Part shown: piece after piece, positions 9,374 to 18,294 of the stretch
Numbering within the stretch: position 1 is the first letter of the stretch
Layout: the number at the start of each line of letters is the position of its first letter
DNA from: Marinobacter sp. 1-4A
Lineage (GTDB): Bacteria > Pseudomonadota > Gammaproteobacteria > Pseudomonadales > Oleiphilaceae
Length of the DNA: 64,000 nucleotides
NCBI RefSeq assembly: GCF_016597725.1
Contig: NZ_VCGY01000011.1
Coordinates: 59,450-123,449 of the forward strand
Direction: 5' to 3'
The notes under the pieces: generated by a model
What the model was told of the DNA's origin: nothing
The model's input: only the letters and a program-made list of their open reading frames with translations
The model's database searches: none
Position numbers and translations under genes: made by a program

Positions 9374-9769
9374 TTAGAAGAAAGACCAACCACCATCGTC
9401 CTCTTCCTCTTCAACCGCCTCTTCTTCAACTGGCTCCGGCTTTTCAGGCGCGGCAGCTTGCGTTTTTGCAGGGCTAGCGCTGGTTGTGGCGGCAGCCAAC
9501 TCGACACGAATCAAGCCGAGTGCGTTTTTGGTGGCCTCATCGAGAATACCGTTTGCCTGCAGACCATTATCCTTCTGGAAACGGGTCAGTTCCGACCGAG
9601 TTGCAGGGTCCATGCCAGGGTTCACGTTGGTGATGTCGTAACCTGCACCGTAAAGGGCATTCTTAAGCGCCACAATTTCATCCGCGAAGGCGGCGGGCGC
9701 GAAACCTAGCAGTGCGGCAGCGCCAAATGCGAGCGCTATGTGCCTCAAACGGGCAATGGTGTTTTTCAT
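9374..9769 (-). CDS. Small secreted peptidoglycan-binding-domain protein with acidic tail
   Basis: A 131-residue protein with a Sec signal peptide (KNTIARLRH, a hydrophobic stretch, then AFADE, so cleavage is likely after AFA at about residue 28). The mature N-terminus has a PG_binding_1-like three-helix pattern (IVALKNALYGAGYD, DPATRSELTRFQKDNGL, GILDEATKNALGL). This is followed by an Ala/Pro/Lys linker and a very acidic tail ending EEEEDDGGWSFF. The start at ATG 9769 has AGGTGAG upstream. Function is unknown; envelope location is inferred. It lies downstream of the AI-2E permease gene on the same strand with a gap of about 120 bases. Confidence 0.8.
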   Translation of the reverse strand: MKNTIARLRHIALAFGAAALLGFAPAAFADEIVALKNALYGAGYDITNVNPGMDPATRSELTRFQKDNGLQANGILDEATKNALGLIRVELAAATTSASPAKTQAAAPEKPEPVEEEAVEEEEDDGGWSFF

Positions 9770-9893
9770 AATACTCACCTGTTTTACTCCTGATATCTTT
9801 GCGATATCCGCTTCTTTCTTGTTATGTGGTGCCAATCTCCACAGGCTGAGGCGTCTTTCATGAAAGCCTAACATACTTTTGTCTCATGTCGCC

Positions 9894-10973
9894 TTAATCG
9901 ACATCACCTCCCGTCATTCCAACCTTTTGCGACTCTTCACTGAACTCCCGAATAAATATTCCCCAGAACGCCATGAACAGAGCCGCAACAAGTGGGCCCA
10001 TCACGAAGCCGTTAATGCCGAACATGGCCAAGCCACCCAACGTTGATAGCAGCACAATGTAATCCGGTAGTTTTGTATCCCTACCTACCATAATCGGTCG
10101 CAAAATATTATCCGCCAGCCCTATCACAACTACGCCAAATACCGTCAACACCACTGCCTGAATAATATCGCCCACAGCGGCAAGATAAATTGCGGCAGGC
10201 ACCCACACCAGCGCAGCACCTACTGCGGGAAGCAGCGAAAAGATGGCCATAACCACTCCCCAAAGCAGAGCCCCTGTAATGCCGAGAATCCAAAAAATGA
10301 TGCCTCCCAGGGCCCCCTGAATAATGGCAATCAACAAGTTGCCCTTAACTGTCGCACGGGTCACTTCGGCGAACTTTGCAAACAGCAACCGCTCGCGCTC
10401 ATCCCCCAGAGGCAGTGCCCGGATCATCAGGTCAATCAATTTGCTGCCATCGCGCAACAGAAAGAATGCCAGATAAACCATAAGTGCCAGTCCGAGGAAA
10501 AACTGGAAAGTGTTTTGGCCTATGCCTAACGCCTGCTTGGCTAGAAACTGGCTACCACCCACAAATAGGCTAACAACCCGATCACGAATTTCGCTAAAGT
10601 TAATATCAAATTGCGCAAGGAATGCCTGTATGGCTGGAAAAGATTGGTTCACCTGATCGATATATTCTCCGGGCTTTATCTCTCCTTCCTGAATTTTCTG
10701 ATAAATACCCAATCCCTCCGCCACCAGAGACGTAACCAGTATCAACACAGGAATTACGACAATCAACATGCAAATTGTTAGCGTGATCAACGCATTCACG
10801 TTGGGCCGATCACCAAGTTTGCGCACCAGAAAAACCTGCAGCGGGTGAAAAATCAAGGCAATGGCGATGGCCCAGAAGATAGGGCCAATAAAAGGCTTCA
10901 TAAGAAGCACGAAAGCCAGAGATACTCCTACCAGCATGGCAAGAAAGGTCCGCGTCTCAAGTTTTGCGTACAT
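9894..10973 (-). CDS. AI-2E family transporter (PerM-like permease)
   Basis: A 359-residue inner-membrane protein of the AI-2E exporter/PerM family, with about seven to eight hydrophobic segments and the family's large soluble insertion after the second or third helix (about residues 75-145). The C-terminal part (LADNILRPIMVGRDTKLPDYIVLLS) is the strongest family signature. Family members export varied small molecules or act as Na+/H+ antiporters, and the substrate cannot be read from sequence. It is probably monocistronic. Confidence 0.88.
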   Translation of the reverse strand: MYAKLETRTFLAMLVGVSLAFVLLMKPFIGPIFWAIAIALIFHPLQVFLVRKLGDRPNVNALITLTICMLIVVIPVLILVTSLVAEGLGIYQKIQEGEIKPGEYIDQVNQSFPAIQAFLAQFDINFSEIRDRVVSLFVGGSQFLAKQALGIGQNTFQFFLGLALMVYLAFFLLRDGSKLIDLMIRALPLGDERERLLFAKFAEVTRATVKGNLLIAIIQGALGGIIFWILGITGALLWGVVMAIFSLLPAVGAALVWVPAAIYLAAVGDIIQAVVLTVFGVVVIGLADNILRPIMVGRDTKLPDYIVLLSTLGGLAMFGINGFVMGPLVAALFMAFWGIFIREFSEESQKVGMTGGDVD

Positions 10974-11094
10974 AGTTCTGCTTTGTCCCTGTCAGATTCA
11001 GTGGCGCAATAGCCTACCACGACCTCATGGCCACTCGTGCATGCTTCAGGTTATAGTGAAAAGTTGTTGATTAACTATTAAACAGGTCACGGCA

Positions 11095-11442
11095 TTGGAA
11101 CTGGAAACCTTTAACACGGAAACGGCCTTGGAGGCCGCTGCAGAGTTGCGCCGGGTTTTGGCAGCCAGAACCCACCGCAAAAAGGTCTTGGGCCAAGAAG
11201 TGCTGGTGCCGGGACAGTTGGGGGAAGCCCTGCAACTGCCGCGAATTATTAACCGTCTTCAGAGCAAACAGCAAAGGATGCGCGATCAGGGGCTGGATGA
11301 TTTCCAAGAACTCTGGCCAACCCTTTCTGCCGCAACCCGTGAAAAAGTGCTCAACGCCATAGGGTGGTACGATCCCAAAGACCTTAGCTGGGAGGATAAG
11401 CGCTCGAACCGGCGGCCGATCGTCGACCCGAACAATTCCTGA
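11095..11442 (+). CDS. Hypothetical protein
   Basis: A predicted soluble 115-residue protein that I do not recognise. It is mostly helical in pattern, rich in Arg, Lys, Leu and Glu, has no cysteine, and has no signal peptide or membrane segment. The C-terminal half contains LWPTLSAATREKVLNAIGWYDP, followed by a hydrophilic basic tail. The best start is TTG at 11095 with a weak AGG about eight bases upstream. It is divergent from the AI-2E gene and precedes the dehalogenase-like gene by 143 bases. Codon use looks like that of neighbouring genes, which supports it being real. Confidence 0.6.
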   Translation: MELETFNTETALEAAAELRRVLAARTHRKKVLGQEVLVPGQLGEALQLPRIINRLQSKQQRMRDQGLDDFQELWPTLSAATREKVLNAIGWYDPKDLSWEDKRSNRRPIVDPNNS

Positions 11443-11585
11443 TTCAAAGCAGCAACGCTCTGTTACGCAACTCAAACACACCGGCCCTCGAACTGATTTA
11501 TCCTATTGGCTGAAGATTGCTGTACCGGTTCCGAAAAGAGAACCCGCAGCAATCACGCAACCAATCAGTTAGGACAGTCGATGGC

Positions 11586-12485
11586 ATGCGTATTCTGAGA
11601 ACCGACGAAGACCGCTTCGCAGACCTTCCAGATTACCCGTTTACTCCCCATTATCTGGATGTCGAGCCCGGCCTCCGAATGCACTATGTTGATGAGGGCC
11701 CAACTGGCGCATCGCCCGTTCTTATGCTGCATGGAGAGCCATCCTGGTCATACCTTTACCGCCACATGATCCCAATCGTTGCTTCGGCAGGCCACCGCGT
11801 ATTGGCGCCAGATCTGGTGGGTTTTGGCAAATCCGACAAGCCTGCATCCGTAAACGACTACAGTTACGATCGCCATCTGGCATGGCTCACCCACTGGCTC
11901 GAAGCTCTGGATCTTCGGAATATCACTCTGGTCTGCCAAAACTGGGGTTCACTACTCGGATTAAGGCTTGCGACTGAGCTACCAGACCGGTTCCAGCGCA
12001 TCATTGTTGGCAACGGCATGCTACCGACAGGTGAAGTGCGTGCGCCTGCAACATTCAGCGTATGGAAAGCCTTTGCTACTCACAGCCCATGGTTTCCGGT
12101 TAGCAGGATTGTACAGCTAGGCACTGAACGCACGCTGAACAAATACGAATTAGCAGCCTACGAAGCGCCCTTCCCTTCCACCGAGTACAAAGCCGGTGCG
12201 CGCGCATTCCCTAAACTGGTGCCCATATCACCTGAAGATCCGTCAAGCAGCGCAAATAAAGCCGCCTGGAAAGTTCTGGAAAAATGGCGCAAGCCCTTTA
12301 TTACCTGTTTTAGCAGCGGCGACCCTATAACCCGTGGTGGAGACCGATACATGCAGCGCCGCATTCCCGGCGCACTCGGGCAGCCTCACATCACCTTGCG
12401 CGGCGGGCATTTTCTACAGGAAGACTCTCCAGAGGACTTTGCGCGCATCATTATCGACGCACTCAAAGCTGAAATAGCGGCCTGA
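11586..12485 (+). CDS. Haloalkane dehalogenase-like alpha/beta hydrolase with Asn at the nucleophile position
   Basis: A 299-residue alpha/beta hydrolase closely patterned on subfamily-I haloalkane dehalogenases (DhlA type). It has HGEPSWSYLYRHM (49-61), DLVGFGKSDKP, a catalytic-acid candidate in SSGDPIT (D246) and the catalytic His in GGHFLQED (H275). The nucleophile elbow reads VCQNWGSLLGL: the Asp nucleophile expected before the halide-binding Trp (W120) is Asn119, codon AAC. As encoded it should lack the displacement nucleophile unless the Asn deamidates. Start ATG 11586 gives the family's usual length; AGGACA lies about 12-15 bases upstream, and a TTG at 11517 is a weaker alternative. 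Confidence 0.85.
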   Translation: MRILRTDEDRFADLPDYPFTPHYLDVEPGLRMHYVDEGPTGASPVLMLHGEPSWSYLYRHMIPIVASAGHRVLAPDLVGFGKSDKPASVNDYSYDRHLAWLTHWLEALDLRNITLVCQNWGSLLGLRLATELPDRFQRIIVGNGMLPTGEVRAPATFSVWKAFATHSPWFPVSRIVQLGTERTLNKYELAAYEAPFPSTEYKAGARAFPKLVPISPEDPSSSANKAAWKVLEKWRKPFITCFSSGDPITRGGDRYMQRRIPGALGQPHITLRGGHFLQEDSPEDFARIIIDALKAEIAA

Positions 12486-12517
12486 GCCGCCATTTAGCCA
12501 GAGAGAAACAGCGCCAT

Positions 12518-13306
12518 TTAACCAAAGACTGTGACCGTCTGGCGGCTGACTGCCAACAACTCTCCGCGCGGGGTCCATACCCGGGCGTTGAAATGGCAGT
12601 AGCCATCTCCCGCCTGTTCAATGCTCGCCTTGTACAACAGCCAATCGTCGGCCTTCAAAGCTGGTCTCGGGTGAATGATATCCAAAGCCCAGGACAATGA
12701 ACTGGCTGGCACAGCAGATTTAAAGTGCTGCAGAACAGGCGCAGGCCAAGCGTCGACCAGCGCCACTATGTGGGCATCGGTAAGTGTTTTTGGCACTTCC
12801 CGGAACCGCATCCAGCCACCCATTTCCCGACCGCTCCCACCGGTAAATGGCATGCTACCGTAGGCCCAACGCATTTCTATATAACCTATGAAACCGGGGG
12901 TTACACCTTCAATAAATGGCAAGCTCTGGCATTGATCCACCGGTTTTGCATCGGGAGCGGGTTCTCCGTCAACCTGTACTATGGACTCCCTGTCACCCGC
13001 AAAGGCACCAATACAGATCAATCGGGGCTCTCCGTTCTGGATAATCCGACCCTCGACTTGGCTCACGGAACTACCTTCGCGCAGAATTTGCACTTCAAAT
13101 AAGGCTGGCACACCCGCTTCTACCGGCGCCACAAATGAGACATTCATGGACCGCATAGGCCTACTATCGGCTACCGCTCGCTCCATTCGGTCAAATAGCA
13201 AGCCGGTTGCCAGACCGCCGAAGGTTGCGCGCCCCTGCGACCAAGTTGCGGGCATCACCAACTCATTGCTGGCACGGCCAGCAGTCATCAATTCATCAAA
13301 GGTCAT
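12518..13306 (-). CDS. Acyl-CoA thioesterase family protein (double hotdog type)
   Basis: A 262-residue protein of the TesB-like/4HBT_3 thioesterase family. The N-terminal hotdog shows TWSQGRATFGGLATGLLFD and SMNVSFVAPVEAGVP; the second repeat shows SWALDIIHPRP and a final ARVWTPRGELLAVSRQTV stretch. Members hydrolyse acyl-CoA thioesters; the chain-length preference is not readable. The start at 13306 has AGGAAAG just upstream. It converges on the dehalogenase-like gene and is divergent from the helicase gene. Confidence 0.85.
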   Translation of the reverse strand: MTFDELMTAGRASNELVMPATWSQGRATFGGLATGLLFDRMERAVADSRPMRSMNVSFVAPVEAGVPALFEVQILREGSSVSQVEGRIIQNGEPRLICIGAFAGDRESIVQVDGEPAPDAKPVDQCQSLPFIEGVTPGFIGYIEMRWAYGSMPFTGGSGREMGGWMRFREVPKTLTDAHIVALVDAWPAPVLQHFKSAVPASSLSWALDIIHPRPALKADDWLLYKASIEQAGDGYCHFNARVWTPRGELLAVSRQTVTVFG

Positions 13307-13441
13307 AGTGCTTTCCTGTTAGCAACCTATCGGTGGAGGTCTAAAGACTGCCCAAAACGCGATTGCAATGCAATGACAGCGCCCCGGCAACTACCTACAG
13401 GTTGCCAAAGATTTTACGTATTAAATCCGGCAAAAAGCGGT

Positions 13442-13477
13442 TATAATATCGCCACATAATGCATTGCCCGGCAATGC
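13442..13477 (+). promoter_or_regulatory. Probable helicase promoter -10 and adjacent dyad
   Basis: A perfect TATAAT at 13442-13447 lies about 57 bases before the helicase start; no good -35 was found. A 17-bp perfect dyad, GCATTGCC-C-GGCAATGC, at 13461-13477 falls just downstream of the expected transcription start and could be an operator or a 5' UTR hairpin. Confidence 0.5.
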
Positions 13478-13504
13478 TCTACCTCCCGAATACCGAGTAA
13501 ATCA

Positions 13505-15034
13505 ATGTCTGAATTGTCCTTTGCCGAACTGGGGCTGGATCCAGCCGTACTTGAAGCTGTATCCGCTATTGGTTACGAAAACCCAACGCCCATCCAGGCC
13601 CAGTGCATTCCCGCACTGCTCGCTGGCAAACACTTACTGGGCGTTGCCCAGACCGGCACGGGTAAAACCGCTGCCTTCGCATTACCGCTGCTAAGCCGAA
13701 TTGATGCCTCAATAAGCGAACCTCAAATTCTGGTTTTGGCCCCCACAAGGGAGCTGGCCATTCAGGTTGCAGAAGCCTTTACTTCTTACGCCGCTAAATA
13801 CCGCAACTTTCACGTGTTGCCGATTTACGGCGGTCAGGATTTTTATCCTCAAATTAAAGGCCTTAAACGCGGTGCACAGGTTATTGTTGGTACGCCCGGC
13901 CGTATGCTCGACCATCTTCGCAAAGGCACCTTGAGACTGGGCAATCTAAAAGCCTTGGTTCTCGATGAAGCCGATGAAATGCTGCGCATGGGCTTCATTG
14001 ATGATGTAGAAGCCATTCTTGCCAAGACACCGGAAAACTGTCAGCGCGCACTGTTCTCCGCCACTATGCCACCGCAAATTAAGAAGGTCGCCCAGACTTA
14101 TCTTAGCGATGCGGTTGAAGTGAAAATCGAAAGCGAAACTCGTACCGTAGAGCGCATTTCCCAGTTTGTTCTTCCCGTGTATGCAGAGCGTAAGCTGGAT
14201 GCACTAACTCGTATTCTTGAAGTCGAGCCTATTGAGGCTGCGATTATCTTTGTACGGACTAAAGCAGAAACCACGCTTTTGGCTGAAAAGCTCAGTGCCC
14301 GCGGGCACGCAGTGGCGCCGTTGAATGGCGACCTGAACCAGCGCCAGCGCGAACAGACGGTTGAAGACCTGAAACGCGGTAAGAAAGACATCATTGTCGC
14401 TACCGATGTAGCCGCCCGTGGTTTGGACGTTCCCAGAATCACTCACGTTATCAACTATGATGTGCCCTACGATACGGAAGCCTATATCCACCGGGTTGGC
14501 CGCACAGGGCGCGCCGGGCGTACTGGCAAGGCGATTTTGCTGGTAACTCCCCGTGAGCGGAGCTGGCTGCGCACTCTTGAGCGTGCCACCAACTCGCCCA
14601 TGGTGGCTTATGAGCTGCCTTCGCCGGTTGAACTGAAGAAAATGCGCGAAGAGCAGTTCGAGAGCCAACTACTGGGCTTTGCCGAGGATAAAAAGCTCGC
14701 AAAATCCATGGCTTTGCTGGATGAAATCGCCGAGCGCAACGAAATGGACATTGCCATGGTAGCGGGCGCTTTGGCCTGCTGGATGGAAGCTATGCAGCCT
14801 GGTTCGTTGCCGCTGGAGCAGCCAGAGGCGCTGCCGGTAGTCTCTGCGTCTGCACCCGCACGCCGTGACCGTAAGGGTGGCGGTCGTTCAGGAGAGTTTC
14901 GCAAGGGGCCGCAAAAAGGTGGCTACAAAGGCCGCGGCGGCCCTGGTGGCGCTGGTGCTCGTGGCAAGCCACCTGGCAAAGGCGGCAAGCCTGCGGGCAA
15001 GCGGCCTCCTCGTCAGTCAGACGCCAAGCGCTGA
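13505..15034 (+). CDS. deaD: DEAD-box ATP-dependent RNA helicase, DeaD/CsdA-like
   Basis: A 509-residue RNA helicase with all core motifs: AQTGTGKT (motif I), PTRELA, TPGRMLD, DEAD (motif II), SAT (motif III), IIFVRTK, ATDVAARGLD and HRVGRTGRAG (motif VI). A DeaD-like middle region (about 370-430) is followed by a basic Gly-, Arg- and Lys-rich tail (about 455-509), typical of RNA-binding extensions. DeaD/CsdA proteins act in ribosome assembly and cold-stress mRNA unwinding. At 509 residues it is shorter than E. coli DeaD (about 630), so the exact paralogue (DeaD or another RNA helicase) is uncertain. Its 3' end overlaps folA, on the opposite strand, by 22 bases. Confidence 0.92.
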   Translation: MSELSFAELGLDPAVLEAVSAIGYENPTPIQAQCIPALLAGKHLLGVAQTGTGKTAAFALPLLSRIDASISEPQILVLAPTRELAIQVAEAFTSYAAKYRNFHVLPIYGGQDFYPQIKGLKRGAQVIVGTPGRMLDHLRKGTLRLGNLKALVLDEADEMLRMGFIDDVEAILAKTPENCQRALFSATMPPQIKKVAQTYLSDAVEVKIESETRTVERISQFVLPVYAERKLDALTRILEVEPIEAAIIFVRTKAETTLLAEKLSARGHAVAPLNGDLNQRQREQTVEDLKRGKKDIIVATDVAARGLDVPRITHVINYDVPYDTEAYIHRVGRTGRAGRTGKAILLVTPRERSWLRTLERATNSPMVAYELPSPVELKKMREEQFESQLLGFAEDKKLAKSMALLDEIAERNEMDIAMVAGALACWMEAMQPGSLPLEQPEALPVVSASAPARRDRKGGGRSGEFRKGPQKGGYKGRGGPGGAGARGKPPGKGGKPAGKRPPRQSDAKR

Positions 15035-15528
15035 TAGACGACAAAGCTGTAGTCGTAAGGGTTATTATCGGACGCGGAGAAATCCTCCCGTCCGATTTCT
15101 TCCCACTCATCCCAGTTCACTTCAGGAAAATACGCATCGCCATCCACTTCGGCGTGCACCTGCGTAATATAGATGCGGTCTACCATGGGTAGCGCTTCTG
15201 TGTAGATTTGCCCTCCCCCGATTATCATTACCTCATCGATACCGTCCAACTCGGCCTGTGCTTCGGCTTTTATCAGGGCTTCGTCCAGTGATTTTGCGCT
15301 CGTGGTTCCTGCGGGTGCTTCCCGGTCTGCGTTTCTCGAAATAACTACGTTCATTCGGCCGGGCAGCGGTCTGCCTATAGAGTCCCAGGTTTTACGGCCC
15401 ATGATGATGGGCTTGCCCATGGTGGCTTGCTTGAAGTACTTCAGGTCGCCCGGCAAATACCAAGGCAGATTGTTATTTTTACCAATAACGCGGTTTCGGG
15501 ACATGGCTACTATGAGTGCCTTGCGCAT
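15013..15528 (-). CDS. folA: Dihydrofolate reductase
   Basis: FolA reduces dihydrofolate to tetrahydrofolate with NADPH and works with ThyA, encoded just upstream. The 171-residue protein shows the DHFR start IVAMSRNRVIGKNNNLPWYL, the NADPH-binding GRKTWDSIGRPLPGR and IIGGGQIY motifs. The start at ATG 15528 was chosen for its GAGGAA ribosome-binding site and agreement with the family N-terminus; a longer frame would run into the inverted-repeat element. Its last 22 bases overlap the 3' end of the convergent helicase gene. The leader adjoins the 175-bp element at 15551-15725. Confidence 0.97.
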   Translation of the reverse strand: MRKALIVAMSRNRVIGKNNNLPWYLPGDLKYFKQATMGKPIIMGRKTWDSIGRPLPGRMNVVISRNADREAPAGTTSAKSLDEALIKAEAQAELDGIDEVMIIGGGQIYTEALPMVDRIYITQVHAEVDGDAYFPEVNWDEWEEIGREDFSASDNNPYDYSFVVYQRLASD

Positions 15529-15550
15529 AATGTTCCTCAGAGTTGAGTGG

Positions 15551-15725
15551 CGGGAAGGGCTGTCCAAAAAACGCTGTGAATACGTCCGTGTACGCTTGGC
15601 TCCGCCCTTTAGCGCTTACTGCTCCTGCGTCGCACTAAAGGTCCGGGGCAAGCCTTCCATGGCTTGCCCGTGAAGTGCTTCGCACTCCACCCATGGCTCC
15701 GCACATTTTTGGACAGCCCTTCCCG
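15551..15725. repeat. 175-bp palindromic intergenic element with 20-bp terminal inverted repeats
   Basis: The ends are perfect 20-bp inverted repeats, CGGGAAGGGCTGTCCAAAAA at 15551-15570 and its reverse complement at 15706-15725. Inside are further hairpins: CCTTTAGCGC with GCACTAAAGG (15606-15641, nine of ten paired), GGGCAAGCC with GGCTTGCCC (15646-15669, perfect) and AGTGC-TTC-GCACT (15674-15686). TGGCTCCGC occurs twice. It has no credible ORF. It looks like a non-coding dispersed repeat or MITE between thyA and folA; no second copy was noticed in this window. Confidence 0.82.
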
Positions 15726-15763
15726 CACCCTTGCGATCAAACTTTAGGGGAAGCCTGCCTGAT

Positions 15764-16603
15764 CTATATTGCGATAGGGGCTTTGATCCCGGGATATGGG
15801 TCGTAGCCCTCGAATTCGAAGTCTTCCAGTTCATAATCGAAAATGGAATCTGGCTTACGCTTGATGACTAGCTTAGGGAGAGCTTTCGGCTCACGCTTTA
15901 GCTGTTCGAAAACTATGTCATCGGTGAGGTGGTTTTGATACAGGTGGCAATCACCAAAGGTATGAACGAACTCACCAACGCCCAGATCACATTGTTGAGC
16001 GATCATGTGGGTCAGGAGCGCATAGGATGCAATATTGAACGGCACCCCCAGAAACAGGTCAGCACTGCGTTGGTAAAGCTGGCAGGAGAGCTTGCCGTCG
16101 AGCACGTAGAACTGGAACAGGCAATGGCAAGGAGCCAGCGCCATAAGGCCTTTCTCGGCATTTTCCTGAGGGCCAATCGATTCATCCGGAAGCTCTGCCG
16201 GGTTCCACGCAGACACGATCAGACGTCGGGAATTTGGTTTGTTGCGAATCTGGTCGATGACTTCGCTAATCTGATCCACTACCCGGCCATCCGGGCACTC
16301 CCAGCTGCGCCACTGTTTGCCGTAAATGGGGCCGAGGTCGCCGTTTTCCAACGCCCACTCGTTCCAGATGGAGACTTTACGTTCTTTCAGCCAGTTGTTG
16401 TCTGTGGAGCCTTTCAGGAACCAGAGCAGTTCATAGATTATGCTGCGCAGGTGCACCTTTTTGGTGGTTACCAGCGGAAAACCATCCTGGAGGTTAAAAC
16501 GAATCTGGCGCCCGAAAACTGAGCGCGTACCAACGCCGGTGCGGTCGCCTTTGTCGTAACCGTTATCGACCACATCGCGCATCAGATCGAGATAGGCTTT
16601 CAT
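15764..16603 (-). CDS. thyA: Thymidylate synthase
   Basis: ThyA methylates dUMP to dTMP using methylene-tetrahydrofolate. The 279-residue length is close to that of E. coli ThyA (264). The catalytic cysteine motif [12 protein letters not shown] is present, as are the dUMP-binding [20 protein letters not shown] region and a [16 protein letters not shown] tail. Its start overlaps the lgt stop by four bases (ATGA), the conserved lgt-thyA pairing of Gammaproteobacteria. folA follows after the inverted-repeat element, so the folate-cycle partners are adjacent. Confidence 0.98.
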   Translation of the reverse strand: MKAYLDLMRDVVDNGYDKGDRTGVGTRSVFGRQIRFNLQDGFPLVTTKKVHLRSIIYELLWFLKGSTDNNWLKERKVSIWNEWALENGDLGPIYGKQWRSWECPDGRVVDQISEVIDQIRNKPNSRRLIVSAWNPAELPDESIGPQENAEKGLMALAPCHCLFQFYVLDGKLSCQLYQRSADLFLGVPFNIASYALLTHMIAQQCDLGVGEFVHTFGDCHLYQNHLTDDIVFEQLKREPKALPKLVIKRKPDSIFDYELEDFEFEGYDPYPGIKAPIAI

Positions 16604-17391
16604 TCTGCGTTTCTCCGGTAAGCAATGGACATCAGAACCACGCCAGCCAAAATCATCGGGAAGGAAAGCACCTGCCCCATGGTGAGCCAGTCGAATGCTA
16701 AATAGCCAAGCTGGGCATCAGGCTGGCGCACGAACTCCACCATAAAACGGAAAATTCCGTAACAAATCAAGAACAGGCCAGATACGGCCATCTTGGGGCG
16801 TGGCTTTGATGAGAACCACCAGAGGATAATGAAAAATACCACGCCCTCGAGTGCAAACTGATAGAGCTGAGATGGGTGGCGAGCTAAGGCATCCGGCGCT
16901 TGGCGAAACACCATGCCCCAAGGCACATCCGTAGGTTTGCCCCAGAGTTCGCCGTTGATGAAGTTGCCAATTCGCCCAGCCCCAAGACCAACGGGCACCA
17001 AGGGTGCAACAAAGTCAGCGAGGCGCCAGAAGCCAGTGCCAACTTTGCGGCCATACCACCACATGGCAAACATAACCCCCAGCAAGCCACCGTGGAAGGA
17101 CATGCCGCCTTCCCATACCCGCAGTAGCCATAAGGGGTCGGCCAGAAAGCTGTCGAAGTTATAGAAGATCACATAGCCGAAGCGGCCGCCAAGAATGACC
17201 CCAAGGGCAAGGTAAAACAGAAGGTCACCCATTTGCTCTTCGGTGATTGGAGCCCAAGGCTTGCGTGTGCGCAGCCTGCCCAGCCACCAGCCCGCGAGAA
17301 AACCGACTAGATAGGTAAGTCCGTACCAGTGAATTTTTAAGGGACCTATAGCGATGGCGACCGGATCTATCTGTGGATGCTGAAGCATCAA
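16600..17391 (-). CDS. lgt: Prolipoprotein diacylglyceryl transferase
   Basis: Lgt transfers diacylglycerol from phosphatidylglycerol to the lipobox cysteine of prolipoproteins in the inner membrane. The 263-residue polytopic protein has the family motifs SFHGGLLG and [13 protein letters not shown], plus the N-terminal [12 protein letters not shown] segment. Its product would modify the LpoA lipoprotein encoded at 50490. It lies between the TauE/SafE gene (seven bases away) and thyA (ATGA overlap). Confidence 0.97.
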   Translation of the reverse strand: MMLQHPQIDPVAIAIGPLKIHWYGLTYLVGFLAGWWLGRLRTRKPWAPITEEQMGDLLFYLALGVILGGRFGYVIFYNFDSFLADPLWLLRVWEGGMSFHGGLLGVMFAMWWYGRKVGTGFWRLADFVAPLVPVGLGAGRIGNFINGELWGKPTDVPWGMVFRQAPDALARHPSQLYQFALEGVVFFIILWWFSSKPRPKMAVSGLFLICYGIFRFMVEFVRQPDAQLGYLAFDWLTMGQVLSFPMILAGVVLMSIAYRRNAE

Positions 17392-17398
17392 TAACCTC

Positions 17399-18196
17399 TT
17401 AGCTCAGTAAAAAACGAAGGCCAACCAGCAGAAGCAGGATGGCAAACACGCGTTTCAAAACTTTGGCGTTAAGCCGGTGCGCCAAATTCGCTCCCACACG
17501 TGCAAACAGCACGCTGGTAAGAATAATCCCGATCAATGCCGGTAAATAGATATAACCAAAGCTGTATTCAGGCAGGGCTGGTTCACTCCACCCTGTCCAG
17601 ACATTGCCCACGGCACCCGCAACCGCAATCGGCAGCCCACAGGCCGCAGAGGTGCCTACCGCCTGCTGCATGCGAACATTGCTCCAGCTCAAATAAGGCA
17701 CCGTTAGCGTTCCGCCGCCTATCCCGAAAATAGCTGAAGCCCATCCAATACCTGCACCGGCACCGGCAAGGCCGACTTTACCTGCAACATTTCTGCTGGG
17801 CGAGGGGTTTACTTCGAACAGCATTTTCAGCCCGACGAGAATGACAAACACACCGATAATAAGTTCCAGCATGGCTCCGCTTAACAGCGCCGCTGTCCAG
17901 GCGCCTATAAGCGCGCCTGCTACAATGCCGAAAGCCATTGGCCGGAACACATCCCAGCGGATCGCCCCGTGACCGTGGTGGGAGCGAATGGAACTAAGGG
18001 AGGTGAACACAATGGTCGCCAATGAGGTTCCAACGGCCATATGTGCCGCAATTTCCAGACTAAAGCCCTGAGCCCCGAAACTGAAAATCAGTACCGGCAC
18101 AATAATAAGACCACCACCAATCCCGAAAAGGCCTGCAAGAGTGCCGGCGAACGCACCGAGCACCATATAGATGGCAAATACGGATAACAGGGACAT
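17399..18196 (-). CDS. TauE/SafE family sulfite exporter-like permease
   Basis: A 265-residue membrane protein with about eight hydrophobic segments and the two TauE/SafE repeats, each with a glycine-rich motif: [15 protein letters not shown] near the N-terminus and [15 protein letters not shown] near the middle. Family members export sulfite or other small organosulfur or organic anions; the substrate is unknown here. The gene is only seven bases upstream of lgt and is likely co-transcribed. Confidence 0.93.
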   Translation of the reverse strand: MSLLSVFAIYMVLGAFAGTLAGLFGIGGGLIIVPVLIFSFGAQGFSLEIAAHMAVGTSLATIVFTSLSSIRSHHGHGAIRWDVFRPMAFGIVAGALIGAWTAALLSGAMLELIIGVFVILVGLKMLFEVNPSPSRNVAGKVGLAGAGAGIGWASAIFGIGGGTLTVPYLSWSNVRMQQAVGTSAACGLPIAVAGAVGNVWTGWSEPALPEYSFGYIYLPALIGIILTSVLFARVGANLAHRLNAKVLKRVFAILLLLVGLRFLLS

Positions 18197-18294
18197 ACAC
18201 TCTCACACATCCGGGAAAACAAGGCTGGTATGATACACATGAGCAACAATTTCAGCATTAACGAATACCCATTGCCTTCAGAGAGCAGCTCCCC

